DNA from: Anomaloglossus baeobatrachus
Lineage: Eukaryota > Chordata > Amphibia > Anura > Aromobatidae
Assembly: GCF_048569485.1 (NCBI RefSeq)
Contig: NC_134354.1
Span: 691,621,198 to 691,685,197 of the forward strand
DNA: 64,000 nucleotides
Reading direction: 5' to 3'
Part shown: positions 1-11,969 of the stretch, in pieces
How the letters are laid out: each line of letters begins with the position of its first letter
Numbering within the stretch: the stretch's first letter is position 1
The notes under the pieces: generated by a model
Databases searched by the model: none
Told to the model about the DNA's origin: nothing
The model's input: the letters and a program-made list of their open reading frames with translations, nothing else
Translations under genes and position numbers: made by a program

Positions 1-467
1 CCTCGCCGACGCCGGACCATCGCTGGAGCTGCTCGTCCATCCAACGCTGTCCACGCTGCTCCGCCATCCTCTTCATCTGTGCCATGAAGTCCTCCATCTT
101 CGGGATCCAGCCACAACGATTCCAGTCACGTCCAGGTAGGAATGGCCCACCCCCCTCTGACCTGCCCTATATACGACCCCCAATAGCCACCACCCCCTGA
201 CCAATCACACTGACCCCTGATCCTAACTGCCCCTTAGCACCACCCCCAAATTTCGCGCCCAAACTGACTTTCTCCATTAACCCCTTATTAACCCTATGGC
301 CTGGCATCCCTCCTAGTCATGTAGCCCTCCCTTAAGCCCCTTCGGGTCAGCAGTCCGGGCTCTTTCTTTGTTTAATTGATTTTTTGTAGAGCTCACTTGA
401 CTCTTGTCTTGCATATGTACTTTTCCTTCTATAAGGACCTTTTCACTGCTAGCTGAGAATTCTCTTA
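1..467. other. Unassigned sequence with a short open frame on the minus strand
   Basis: Read on the minus strand, bases 1-130 give an open, charged, helix-like frame ending at the window edge, including KMEDFMAQMKRMAEQRGQR. Just upstream on that strand is a TATA-like tatatagggc. It could be the 5' end of a retroelement reading frame cut by the window. No family was recognised and no function is claimed. The stretch 250-467 shows nothing else. Confidence 0.25.
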
Positions 468-923
468 AGCTGGGTTTACACACTGCAACATCGCAAAGGA
501 CATCGCTGTAACGTCACCGGTTTTGTGACGTAACAGCGACCTCCCTAAGTCTCTGCTAAGTCGCTGGTGAGCTGTCAAACGGGCAAACCTGGCCAACAAC
601 TCAACAGCAATCCGGACCTGCAGAGCGACCTAGCTGGTTGTTGGGGACGTTGATAAGCAGCCTTTTGAAAGGGAAGTTGCTAACAAAGTCTCTGCAAAGT
701 CTTTCACACACTGAAACTTTCCAGCGATGCTTGCTGCACAGCGGGAAACAAAGGACCTAGGAATGGTCCTGAACGATTTGTAACGATTACAACTTCACAG
801 CAGGGGCCGGGTCGCTGATAGGTTTCACACACTGCAACATCGCAAACAACATCGCTATTGCGTCACAAAACCGGTGACGTTACAGCGATGTCGTTTGAGA
901 TGTTGCAGTGTGTAAACCCAGCT
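468..923. mobile_element. Harbinger-like MITE, 456 bp, TSD TTA
   Basis: Terminal inverted repeats AGCTGGGTTTACACACTGCA and complement, with a second inverted block (catcgctgtaacgtcaccgg) inside each arm. Flanked by TTA at 465-467 and 924-926. No coding capacity. A TWA target duplication is typical of PIF/Harbinger elements; the superfamily is inferred from that alone. Confidence 0.75.
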
Positions 924-1488
924 TTAGTCTTCATTTCAACTGCAACTTGTGATTATCTCTCACTTCCACTATATCTACCCGCCCCTGGCTTCACTCTATG
1001 CCGGATATAGATTTTGTATTCTGACCACTGTGGAGGAGCTGACAGGCTTCTCGCGATCAGTCCTCAAGTAGATTTCTCTGATAAAATATATTACAAAAAT
1101 TCCTATTTTCATGTCTACTATTGATTTATGAAAAAAATGAAAACAACAGCTAACCTTTAAGCTCCATAATACAGATCTATACATGAATCTGCTATACAGT
1201 CATGTGCTTTAAACTGTAGGATTGGTTTTGGCATAGTTGGTGACAGGGTTTATTATTATGTCATCAGTCTAGAAAATATCTATATGGCTGCTTCTTCTTT
1301 CGAGACTTACTGGGTGCATATAACATCTGCAAGGAATCCTACACTTCTCATGTCTTGACCCTATTATAGACATTGGGGCAATATATCACATGGCACAAAA
1401 CTTTTATGTTTGGGTGATGTTATTTTTAGGTCATGCTACAAATACACTAGAATAACCATGCACAATAAAGCCAAAATTCTGACACTAA
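924..1488. other. Intergenic or intronic sequence, nothing recognised
   Basis: AT-rich sequence without an exon-like segment, inverted repeat or recognisable element. Confidence 0.4.
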
Positions 1489-2632
1489 GGCCGGCGTCAC
1501 ACGCTACGATATATCGGGTGATATGTCGTCGGGGTCACGGATTCCGTGACGCACATCCGGCATCGTTAGAGATATCATAGCGTGTGACAGCTACGAATGA
1601 CTGTGAATGAGCAAAAATACTCACCTTATCATTGCTCGTTGACACGTCGTTCATTTTCATAAAGTCGTTCCTGCTTCTGCGCGCCGGTTGTTCGTCGTTC
1701 CTGAGGCAGCACACATTGCTCCATGTGACACCCCGGGAATGATGAACACAGCTTACCTGCGTCCCGCCGACAATGCGGAAGGAAGGAGGTGGGCCGGATG
1801 TTACGTCCCGCTCATCTCCGCCCCTCTGCTTCTATTGGGTGGCTGCTGTGTGACATCGCTGTAACGCCGAACGTCCCATCCCCTTCAGGAAGAGGATGTT
1901 CGCCACCCACAGCGAGGTCGTTCGGGAGGTAAGTACGTGTCACGAGGGTAAACGACTTTGTGCGCCACGGGCAAAAAATTGCCCGTGACGCACAAACGAC
2001 GGGGGTGGGTGCGATCGCTCATGCGATCGCACGATAAATAGGTGCATGTAACGCCGCCCTTAGGCCGGTGTCACACGGGACGATATATCGTGGATTGCAT
2101 GAGCGATCGCACCCGCCCCCGTCGTTTGTGCGTCACGGGCAATTTGTTGCCCGTGGCGCACAAAGTCGTTTACCCCCGTCACACGTACTTACCTCCTGAA
2201 CAACCTCGCTGTGGGCGGCAAACATCTTTTTCCTGAAGGGGTTGGGACATTCGGCGTCACAGCGACGTCACACAGCGGCCGCCCAATAGAAGCGGAGGGG
2301 CGGAGATGAGCGGGACGTAACATCCCGCCCACCTCCTTCCTTCCGCATTGTCGGCGGGATGCAGGTAAGCTGTGATCGTCGTTCCCGGGGTGTCACACAT
2401 AGCGATGTGTGCTGTCTAGGGAACGACGAACAACTGACGCGCAGAAGGAGGAACAACTTTATGAAAATGAACGACGTGTCAACAAGCAACGATAAGGTGA
2501 GTATTTTTGCTCATTCACAGTGATTCGTAGCTGTCACACGCTACGATATCTCTAACGATGCCAGATGTGCGTCACGGAATCCGTGACCCCGACGACATAT
2601 CACCCGATATATCGTAGCGTGTGACGCCGGCC
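1489..2632. mobile_element. Palindromic double MITE (two inverted 570-bp units)
   Basis: Two units, 1489-2059 and 2063-2632, are reverse complements of each other separated by TTA (2060-2062). Each has the termini GGCCGGCGTCACACGCTACG on the outside and a CGATCGCAC-rich inner end. The whole 1.14-kb palindrome is flanked by TAA at 1486-1488 and 2633-2635, so the dimer looks like the inserted unit. Non-coding; the short frames inside are terminal-repeat artefacts. Confidence 0.8.
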
Positions 2633-2699
2633 TAACTGGAATTGCAGAACCATGTCCCTTCACAGCTAATCAGCCTGATCAGCGCACTCATTGTCCTCA

Positions 2700-3135
2700 T
2701 GTCCCATATTCTTAAAGCCCCGCTCCAGCATTTTTTCTTTTCAGGGCTGGAGTGGTTCTTTAAATCTAAATCCCCTGCCCCTGGTCTGATACCTACTCTC
2801 TGGCGTTGTCATCCTTTTTCGGCATCTCTCCGTATCCGCGGTGCCATCTTGTGCCCATAAATTCTGACTGTCCGTAAGTAAGGAGTTATGTCACAAGCTC
2901 TCAATACAACTCCATGAGAGCCAGAACAAGGCTCTAGTAGACTTTCATTGAGTTGTGACCTCCAGCACATTCCATGAAACACTGGAGACTGAATGAAGCA
3001 ACGCTGGATACAGATGAAGCTGCCATAGAGTGAGTATCAGACAGGAGGTAGGGGACTTAGATTTAAAGCACCACTCTAGCTGGGAAATGAAAAAAAAAAC
3101 AAAAAAACAAACACTGGAGTCATGCTTTAAACACA
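2700..3135. repeat. Foldback (inverted-repeat) element
   Basis: The segment around 2735-2850 (ctggagtggttctttaaatc, then cctgc..ctgatac.ctctc) recurs in inverted orientation at about 2990-3100. The arms are diverged by scattered mismatches and the tips are unclear. Probably an old MITE. Confidence 0.5.
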
Positions 3136-3924
3136 ATTCAGAATTAATCGACTGAATCGATGTACTGTAAATCTTAATGGTTGGCAAGCAACACTACATG
3201 ATTTTATATATGCATCATACGTTTGAAGAAAAGCTTAATCAGGAAATAATCAGAAATTGACGAATAATAGTGATTATTGATCTATGGACATAGTCCAGCC
3301 CGCCACACAAAAGACCAAAACTATGTGCCCATGAGGCTTTGGGACATTAGGGCATAGTTGTGTTGTTACTTCTGGCATTCCATGGTTTATATCTTTTTAC
3401 ACTACTACCCAAACCATGCCAACCCCTGTATGGTGTTTTTTTTTATAAAAGTTGAACACTACCAACTTATCATCGATCAGGATTTCCCTTTTGAAGAAAT
3501 GGCTGTGTGGAGTTTCTGAGTCAAAATAATAAACCACAGAACTAACAGACTACTTGGCATCAAAGTGTCTAGTAAAGGAGATATATTTATGTCTGCCAGT
3601 GCCTGCTTCATTAAACTACACAGTCTTGAGGTTTTCATATCGGAAGTTTACATTTCCTCTTACTTTGTACATCATGGGTGAGAAAACCATGGAGAACTGT
3701 AAATTCGTTGTCCTGTGTGCTTCTCTAATATCTGTGGATTACTTCACATTATTGCTTTGGTCTAGTCTAGAATTGTAGGTTAGAGGATTAAAAACTAAAA
3801 AGTTACAGAAAAAGAGATTGCAGAGAAGAAACACTTTGGTATTATTATCTTCATTTAATTTGTCTTCAATGAAAAAAAAAATTTGTCATAAAGCCAAATT
3901 GGATATAATTCCACACCAAACATA
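3136..3924. other. AT-rich non-coding stretch
   Basis: No exon with integrin similarity, no terminal repeats and no conserved frame found. A 74-codon frame at 3554 has no recognisable features. Confidence 0.4.
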
Positions 3925-5382
<1,458 letters not shown>

Positions 5383-6739
5383 ATTCGAAGCTGATTTTAC
5401 TAGGTAGCAAGTTGGGCAGTTGTCCAAGACTCCCATTTCTTACAAGGATTGGACACCTAGGGTGGAGAGAGGAAAAACATTTCACTTCTCGATACACTGC
5501 AGTAGCCAAACAGACTGATCAATTACCGTGAGCACTCTACTGTTTTATAAAAGATGTTATCCACTACTTTTTATATTAATTTCCTATCCTTAGGACAGGC
5601 CTTTAATATTTGACCAACACCCCCACAAATCAGCAGTTACCAGCACTAGTGGTAGCCAGAAGTTCAATGCCGCAGCTCCATGAAAATTACAGTGGCCAAA
5701 TCAGGCTACTACAGATCCAACCTCTTTTCATTTGCTGTAACCCCAAGTTCAGATACCAATGGCCTATCCTTATCCTAACGAAAGACCATCAATAAAAAAG
5801 TTGTGGAGTTGTGGCCAACCACGTTAGGTGATGCATTAGTTTTTAGTGACATATAGCGCTTTGCATTTTGCCCAACAAGATCAACTTTGGTTTGATCTAA
5901 CCAGAAAACCTTCTGGTCAGATGAAACATGGGCTTGGTAGCCTGCTCCCTACTGTCTACTAACAGCGAGCCCCCAGAAAATATCTGCTTCCCTGCTGTCC
6001 GAGAAGAAGGGGCTTGCCCCCATTCCACCCCCCGTTACGCCCCCTGTTTTTGGACTTACTGGAACTAATGTGGGGTATGGATTTATATTATATAGAAGCT
6101 TTGAGGAGACTTTCCCCATCATTAATGCATTTGCTTTGATAAAATCTGGCCAGCTTTCTCGAGGAGGGGATTACCCTGCAGTTTTGATATCAAAAAGAGC
6201 TGGCTGACTTGAAAGAAGATTTGGGGAATTCAAGGATGTTTGGATTTTATCCCAAAGTCTCTGCTTGAATGTCTTTCTGTCTTTGATCAAAATTTCCAAA
6301 TAAGTAATGGTATTACTTTGGTGTCTCATTTGTTTGAGAAAGGGAAAATATATTCTTCGGAAGAATTGGGGTATAAATATAAAATGGGTAATACGGTTAT
6401 TTTTGCACTTGCATAATGCTATCATTAGCACATATAAGAAAGATACATTATTGATTTGTTAATATTCTGAGATAGATTTTCTAACAGTAGGTAGTAGAGG
6501 GGGAAACACAAAGTTGGCTTTATAAATTTACGGTTAGAATTCTTTCTGACACCATTGTTTTAAATTCACCATTTGTTTGGGAGAGAAATAACTTGTGATC
6601 TAATGCACAATGGGCTGATATACTTGGAAAAGTTAGAAAAACCTCTTTGTGCAAAAATCACAGTTTTATTAAATTTCATTTTGTTTACAAGTTGTATGTT
6701 ATACCAGAAGTTTTTAATAAGATCGGATTTAAAGTATAA
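5383..6739. other. Intron sequence, possible LINE remnant
   Basis: 5383-6060 shows nothing definite. From about 6060 the + strand looks like decayed coding sequence with many stops and some resemblance to the C-terminal part of frog L1-type ORF2 proteins. This may continue past the MITEs at 6740-8156 (for example 7640-7740). The assignment rests on a weak visual resemblance. Confidence 0.25.
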
Positions 6740-7167
6740 GGGTATGTGCGCACGTTGCTTTTTACCTGCTTTTTTGCTGCTTTTTCTTCTGCGCTGTTTA
6801 ATGCCAAAATGGATGTGTTCTTCTATTCAAGCAAAGTCTATGGGAATTTGGGTTTCTTGTTCACACTATGTTGTTCAAAATGCTGCCTTTTTGTGGCAGA
6901 ACTTTGGTCAAAAACTCAGCTTTGCAGTGCAAAACCCAAATGGCAAAAACAATTGACATGTTGCTTCTTTGAAAAGCTGAGTTTTTGACCAAAGTTCTGC
7001 CACAAAAAGGCAGCATTTTGAACAACATAGTGTGAACAAGAAACCCAAATTCCCATAGACTTTGCTTGAATAGAAGAACACATCCATTTTGGCATTAAAC
7101 AGCGCAGAAGAAAAAGCAGCAAAAAAGCAGGTAAAAAGCAGGTAAAAAGCAACGTGCGCACATACCC
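6740..7167. mobile_element. Foldback MITE copy 1, 428 bp
   Basis: An almost perfect palindrome: the left arm GGGTATGTGCGCACGTTGC is repeated in reverse at the right end, and the arms meet near 6950. TAA flanks both sides (6737-6739, 7168-7170). The overlapping frames on both strands reflect the palindrome, not genes. Confidence 0.85.
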
Positions 7168-7185
7168 TAACAGTTTTTGCCATAA

Positions 7186-7624
7186 GGGTATGTGCGCACG
7201 TTGCTTTTTACCTGCTTTTTACCTGCTTTTTTGCTGCTTTTTCTTCTGCGCTGTTTAATGCCAAAATGGATGTGTTCTTCTATTCAAGCAAAGTCTATGG
7301 GAATTTGGGTTTCTTGTTCACACTATGTTGTTCAAAATGCTGCCTTTTTGTGGCAGAACTTTGGTCAAAAACTCAGCTTTGCAGTGCAAAACCCAAATGG
7401 CAAAAACAATTGACATGTTGCTTCTTTGAAAAGCTGAGTTTTTGACCAAAGTTCTGCCACAAAAAGGCAGCATTTTGAACAACATAGTGTGAACAAGAAA
7501 CCCAAATTCCCATAGACTTTGCTTGAATAGAAGAACACATCCATTTTGGCATTAAACAGCGCAGAAGAAAAAGCAGCAAAAAAGCAGGTAAAAAGCAGGT
7601 AAAAAGCAACGTGCGCACATACCC
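7186..7624. mobile_element. Foldback MITE copy 2, 439 bp
   Basis: Same palindromic element as the copy 18 bp to the left, apparently identical except for one extra 11-bp ctttttacctg-type unit in the left arm. Flanks are TAA on the left and TTA on the right. Confidence 0.85.
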
Positions 7625-7789
7625 TTAATGTAAAAAATCTAGAGTCAGTTTTATACACTTGGTCTGGGGATGTGGTTCTTTCAATACTAGAATGGTTTTT
7701 TTGACGATATGGTTTGCACTATTTAAGGGTATTATAATGAGAAGGTGGTCACCATGATCACTAAACGTTTTTTCATTGCAAGATTATTA

Positions 7790-8156
7790 GGCATGTGCGC
7801 ACTTTGCGTTCAGTTACTTGCAGTTGTAAACGCATCCTCTGGCAGAAATTGTCTTTGTCAAATTTGGTTTTGACAACAAAAACGAAAAAATGACGCGTGC
7901 GTTTTGACCGCGTTTTGCAACTTCTCATTGACCCTAATGTTAGCAAAACGCTGCCAAAATGGCAAAAACAATTGACATGCTGCTCCTTTAAACGCAGAGA
8001 TTTTGCCAAATTTTCTGCAACTAAAACACTGCGTTTTTAAAAGAATTGTGCGCACAAGAAATCCCAATTTCCCATAGACTTTGCCTGGAAATCAAACCGC
8101 TGCAGTTGAAAACGCTGTGGAAACGCATGAAAAAACGCAACGTGCGCACACAGCCT
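7790..8156. mobile_element. Related MITE, 367 bp, diverged
   Basis: Ends GGCATGTGCGCACTTTGCGT and aaacgcaacgtgcgcacaca are inverted and related to the 6740 family tips (tgtgcgcacgttgc). Flanked by TTA at 7787-7789 and 8157-8159. Internal arms are more diverged than in the twin copies, so it is older. Confidence 0.65.
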
Positions 8157-8193
8157 TTAAGGTGTTGTCTGAGACTTTACTTATTTTTGCCTA

Positions 8194-9783
8194 CAGTGCC
8201 TACAAGTAGTATTCAACCCCCTGCAGATTTAGCAGGTTTACACATTCGGAATTAACTTAGCATTGTGACATTTGGACTGTAGATCAGCCTGGAAGTGTGA
8301 AATGCACTGCAGCAAAAAAGAATGTTATTTCTTTTTTTTATTTTTTTTTTAAATTGTGAAAAGTTTATTCAGAGGGTCATTTATTATTCAACCCCTCAAA
8401 CCACAAGAATTCTGTTTGGTTCCCCTAAAGTATTAAGAAGTATTTCAGGCACAAAGAACAATGAGCTTCACATGTTTGGATTAATTATCTCTTTTTCCAG
8501 CCTTTTCTGACTAATTAAGACCCTACCCAAACTTGTGAACTCATACTTGGTCAACATGGGAAAGACAAAGGAGCATTCCAAGGCCATCAGAGACAAGATC
8601 GTGGAGGGTCACAAGGCTGGCAAGGGGTACAAAACCCTTTCCAAGGAGTTGGGCCTACCTGTTTCCACTGTTGGGAGCATCATCCGGAAGTGGAAGGTTT
8701 ATGGAACTACTGTTAGCCTTCCGTGGCCTGGACAGCCTTTGAAACTTTCCACCCGTGCCGAGGCCAGGCTTGTCCGAAGAGTCAAGGCTAACCCACGGAC
8801 AACAAGGAAGGAGCTCCGGGAAGATCTCATGGCAGTGGGGACATTGGTTTCAGTCAATACCATAAGTAACATACTCCACCACAATGGTCTCCGTTCCAGA
8901 CGAGCCCGTAAGGTACCTTTACTTTCAAAGCGTCATGTCAAGGCTCGTCTACAGTTTGCTCATGATCACTTGGAGGACTCTGAGACAGACTGGTTCAAGG
9001 TTCTCTGGTCTGATGAGACCAAGATCGAGATCTTTGGTGCCAACCACACACGTGACGTTTGGAGACTGGATGGCACTGCATACGACCCCAAGAATACCAT
9101 CCCTACAGTCAAGCATGGTGGTGACAGCATCATGCTGTGGGGCTGTTTCTCAGCCAAGGGGCCTGGCCATTTGGTCCGCATCCATGGGAAGATGGATAGC
9201 ACGGCCTACCTGGAGATTTTGGCCAAGAACCTCCGCTCCTCCATCAAGGATCTTAAGATGGGTCGTCATTTCATCTTCCAACAAGACAACTACCCAAAGC
9301 ACACAGCCAAGAAAACCAAGGCCTGGTTCAAGAGGGAAAAAATCAAGGTGTTGCAGTGGCCTAGTCAGTCTCCTGACCTTAACCCAATTGAAAACTTGTG
9401 GAAGGAGCTCAAGATTAAAGTCCACATGAGACACCCAAAGAACCTAGATAACTTGGAGAAGATCTGCATGGAGGAGTGGGCCAAGATAACTCCAGAGACC
9501 TGTGCCGGCCTGATCAGGTCTTATAAAAGACGATTATTAGCTGTAATTGCAAACAAGGGTTATTCCACAAAATATTAAACCTTGGGGTTGAATAATAATT
9601 GACCCACACTTTTATGTTGAAAATTTATGAAAATTTAACTGAGCAACATAACTTGTTGGCTTGTAAGATTTATGCATCTGTTAATAAATCCTGCTCTTGT
9701 TTGAAGTTTGCAGGCTCTAACTTATTTGCATCTTATCAAACCTGCTAAATCTGCAGGGGGTTGAATACTACTTGTAGGCACTG
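8194..9783 (+). mobile_element. Tc1-like transposon B, full length
   Basis: Begins CAGTGCCTACAAGTAGTATT and ends with its complement, flanked by TA at 8192-8193 and 9784-9785. Each end also carries an inner copy of a ttattcaacccc motif (near 8384 and 9587), the IR/DR arrangement of Sleeping Beauty-type elements. Length is 1590 bp with one uninterrupted transposase frame. A near-identical copy lies at 60310-61896. Confidence 0.92.
8556..9578 (+). CDS. Tc1-family transposase, open 340 codons
   Basis: Cut-and-paste DNA transposase. The start MGKTKEHSKAIRDKIVEGHK is the family start; an in-frame codon 21 bp upstream (8535) only extends the frame artificially. N-terminal paired helix-turn-helix region at residues 1-110 with LPVSTVGSIIRKW, then the DDE domain: D153 in LWSDETK, D244 in QQDNYPKHT and E279 in NPIENLW, the same spacing as Sleeping Beauty. 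Residue 246 is Tyr where the family has Asp; this is a conserved but not catalytic position, so the effect is unknown. Length is normal and no stop or shift interrupts it, so it may encode protein. It lies in an intron or upstream of itgb7 in the same orientation. Confidence 0.92.
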   Translation: MGKTKEHSKAIRDKIVEGHKAGKGYKTLSKELGLPVSTVGSIIRKWKVYGTTVSLPWPGQPLKLSTRAEARLVRRVKANPRTTRKELREDLMAVGTLVSVNTISNILHHNGLRSRRARKVPLLSKRHVKARLQFAHDHLEDSETDWFKVLWSDETKIEIFGANHTRDVWRLDGTAYDPKNTIPTVKHGGDSIMLWGCFSAKGPGHLVRIHGKMDSTAYLEILAKNLRSSIKDLKMGRHFIFQQDNYPKHTAKKTKAWFKREKIKVLQWPSQSPDLNPIENLWKELKIKVHMRHPKNLDNLEKICMEEWAKITPETCAGLIRSYKRRLLAVIANKGYSTKY

Positions 9784-9785
9784 TA

Positions 9786-10993
9786 TGTGGCTAAAGAACC
9801 GACAGGCATGTAAGTGAAAATAAGCAAAGTCCTGGATAACCCCTTTAACTGGAAAATGGATGGATCAGGAGACTCGCACTATGATGGAATAGCAGAATCT
9901 TGTTGAAGGTATATATAGTATTTGTTTTAGGAGTAGGAGTCATCTTAGAAGATGGGGGGAAATATGGGAAATTAGATTGCTGGAAATGGATGTTCCGTTT
10001 GAGTTAATTTTGTTCCACCTCTCTCCCATGTTCCTCTTCTGGGTTTCTTTCTTTCCTCCGCGTTCTCCATTGCAGAGGGGGAAGTGGGTGAGTCATTGTG
10101 GGTTAAGACTATTGTTTGTTTCTGTATTTTTGCATTTGGAATAATGAAGTATTAAAGAGAGAAAATAAAAGATAACTCAAATAAATAAACTTTTAACAAT
10201 CTATAATTATTTTTTAACACCAGGTAGATATAAGTACAAAAAAACAAAATGTGGCAGGAGGTTGTCAAATTATAGTAGTAAAACAGGGGTGCAAAAACAG
10301 ACGTACATTTAAATGTGTACATTTAAAACAGATTTTATTTTTCAACAAAATTCCATTCCCTTCCCAAAAAAAGACAAAATAAGAAAAAGTAGGTAGATAC
10401 GCAATCAAAAAGCCAGGACATACAATACAACAATGCGTTGTGTCAGTGTGGCATGTACAAATGTCAAATTTGAAGATTAAAACAGACATGAAAACACTGC
10501 CTGCCACATGCACTTTGTGAGTTGGGCAGTCAGAGTTAAATTTCTGGATTTTGAGGAATTTTCTTTTGCATTTAAAAAAAGCCCTAAAACATTATTTCCC
10601 CCTTGACAATCACAACTTACAAGAAATACAAAAGTTCAGAAAGGAAGGACATCGTCTGACACTGATTTCAGATATTTTTCTAAAATCTATTGCGCTGCCT
10701 TACTGCTGCCTTCTAGTCCATTAAAAACACACAAGAAAAAAAATGTCATTGTAATTCAAATTCAGCAGGACACATGCCAGCTACACCATATCACTGATTA
10801 ATCACACTAGCACTGCTGCTGACGCCTTTCCTAATTCTTTCTCTGTATTATTTCTAGACTTCTGCTTTCATCTTCTTCGGTGCTGCATTTGGATAGCACA
10901 TTTCTGTCTGTAGCATTTGTGGAATGCTTTAGGGCTTTCTCTTCCTATCTCTGCTGTTGAGCTGTGATGTTCTCTCACTATCCTAAAATCCCG
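9786..10993. other. Non-coding intron-like stretch
   Basis: AT-rich with no recognisable exon. 9786-10150 might be the 3' end of the LINE remnant suspected around 6060-7790. The 82-codon minus frame at 10265 is low-complexity and unconvincing. Confidence 0.35.
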
Positions 10994-10997
10994 TTAA

Positions 10998-11077
10998 CAC
11001 TAGAAGTCCCAGAGAGGGTCATTTAACATTTCTACCTTTGGAACCCAGGGAGCTCGAAATTTCTGGGACTTCTAGTG
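10998..11077. mobile_element. piggyBac-like MITE, 80 bp, TSD TTAA
   Basis: CACTAGAAGTCCCAGA and its complement TCTGGGACTTCTAGTG are flanked by TTAA at 10994-10997 and 11078-11081. A TTAA duplication with CACTAG ends suggests piggyBac. A relative lies at 44666. Confidence 0.7.
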
Positions 11078-11081
11078 TTAA

Positions 11082-11510
11082 AATGGCTGCTACATTCCCT
11101 GCTTAGGCTTTTATATAGACTACTACAGGTACTCCTAATTTGATATGCCATACCATAACATGTGATGGCCAAACAATCATTATAAGGAAGCCTTGAGGCC
11201 ATGTTAGTTATCTGTTACTGATAGAATCTTCTTTAATATGTAAAAAGGTGGGGGTCATTTTTGAGGGTGACTCGAAAGTGTTCAAATTCACAGGGACTCG
11301 TGAATTTTATAAAATATGATTTGAATTCGATGTGCATTAAATCGATTTGATTAACACTAGTAATGACTATTTTTATGATCCTTTTTAAAAAGAGCAAATT
11401 TACTGTGCATCTACGAGCTCACAACATGGACATGTTCTCTAAGTAACATATTATTATATCACCTGGTAACATTTAAAATGTAAATGATAAAGTTCAATTA
11501 TATTATGCAG
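11082..11510. other. Intron sequence before first visible exon
   Basis: AT-rich, ending in the acceptor ttatgcag. No earlier PSI exon or repeat is seen. Confidence 0.5.
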
Positions 11511-11712
11511 AATTTCACAAAAAGAGGCGAGTCAGAAGGTTCTCGATGTGCCACCCGTCTAGAGCTCCTCCAGCGTGGATGTGATGAAGAACACGTGATG
11601 GAACCCAAGGGACTTGTTCAGTTTCTTAAGGATGAGCCCTTGAGTGACAATGCTGAGGAAGATGCGGTCACACAACTAGCTCCGCAGAAGGTTTCTGTCA
11701 AACTGCGACTTG
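11511..11712 (+). CDS. itgb7: itgb7 exon: end of PSI domain and start of hybrid domain
   Basis: Acceptor ttatgcag precedes AAT; donor is gtgagatg. The exon enters in phase 0 and leaves one base of a Gly codon (phase 1). It opens with NFTKRGE, a potential N-glycosylation site, then SRCATRLELLQRGC, giving two cysteines typical of the PSI/hybrid boundary, and ends TQLAPQKVSVKLRLG, the first hybrid-domain strand. The preceding PSI exon with its CxWC motif was searched for between 9800 and 11510 and not seen. Confidence 0.9.
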
Positions 11713-11969
11713 GTGAGATGCACATTATATGCATTTCTAGTTGGCTACACAGTGTTTTATATTCCATTTATTCATATGTATAACCAGTCATTAATTTAAA
11801 ATGTAGAGATTTTTATTCCGCTTTTTGTGAAGAATGTCTGTATTCAAGAAAAAAAGTATATATATATACAGTACAGACCAAAAGTTTGGACACACCTTTT
11901 CATTCAAAGCGTTTTCTTTATATTCATGACTGAAAATTGTAGATTCACATTGAAGGCATCAACACTATG

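Noticed and set aside
3554-3778. 74-codon frame as a missing integrin signal-peptide exon
   Set aside because: No hydrophobic signal followed by a PSI cysteine pattern, and no suitable splice donor.
6573-7658. Overlapping 81- to 127-codon frames on both strands
   Set aside because: They are mirror images created by the palindromic MITEs.
8556-9578. Calling transposase B inactive because of Tyr246
   Set aside because: The substituted residue is beside, not at, the catalytic Asp244; inactivity cannot be concluded.
11840-11870. Short tatata run as a functional TATA box
   Set aside because: Simple repeat at a Tc1 insertion site in an intron, with no transcript evidence.
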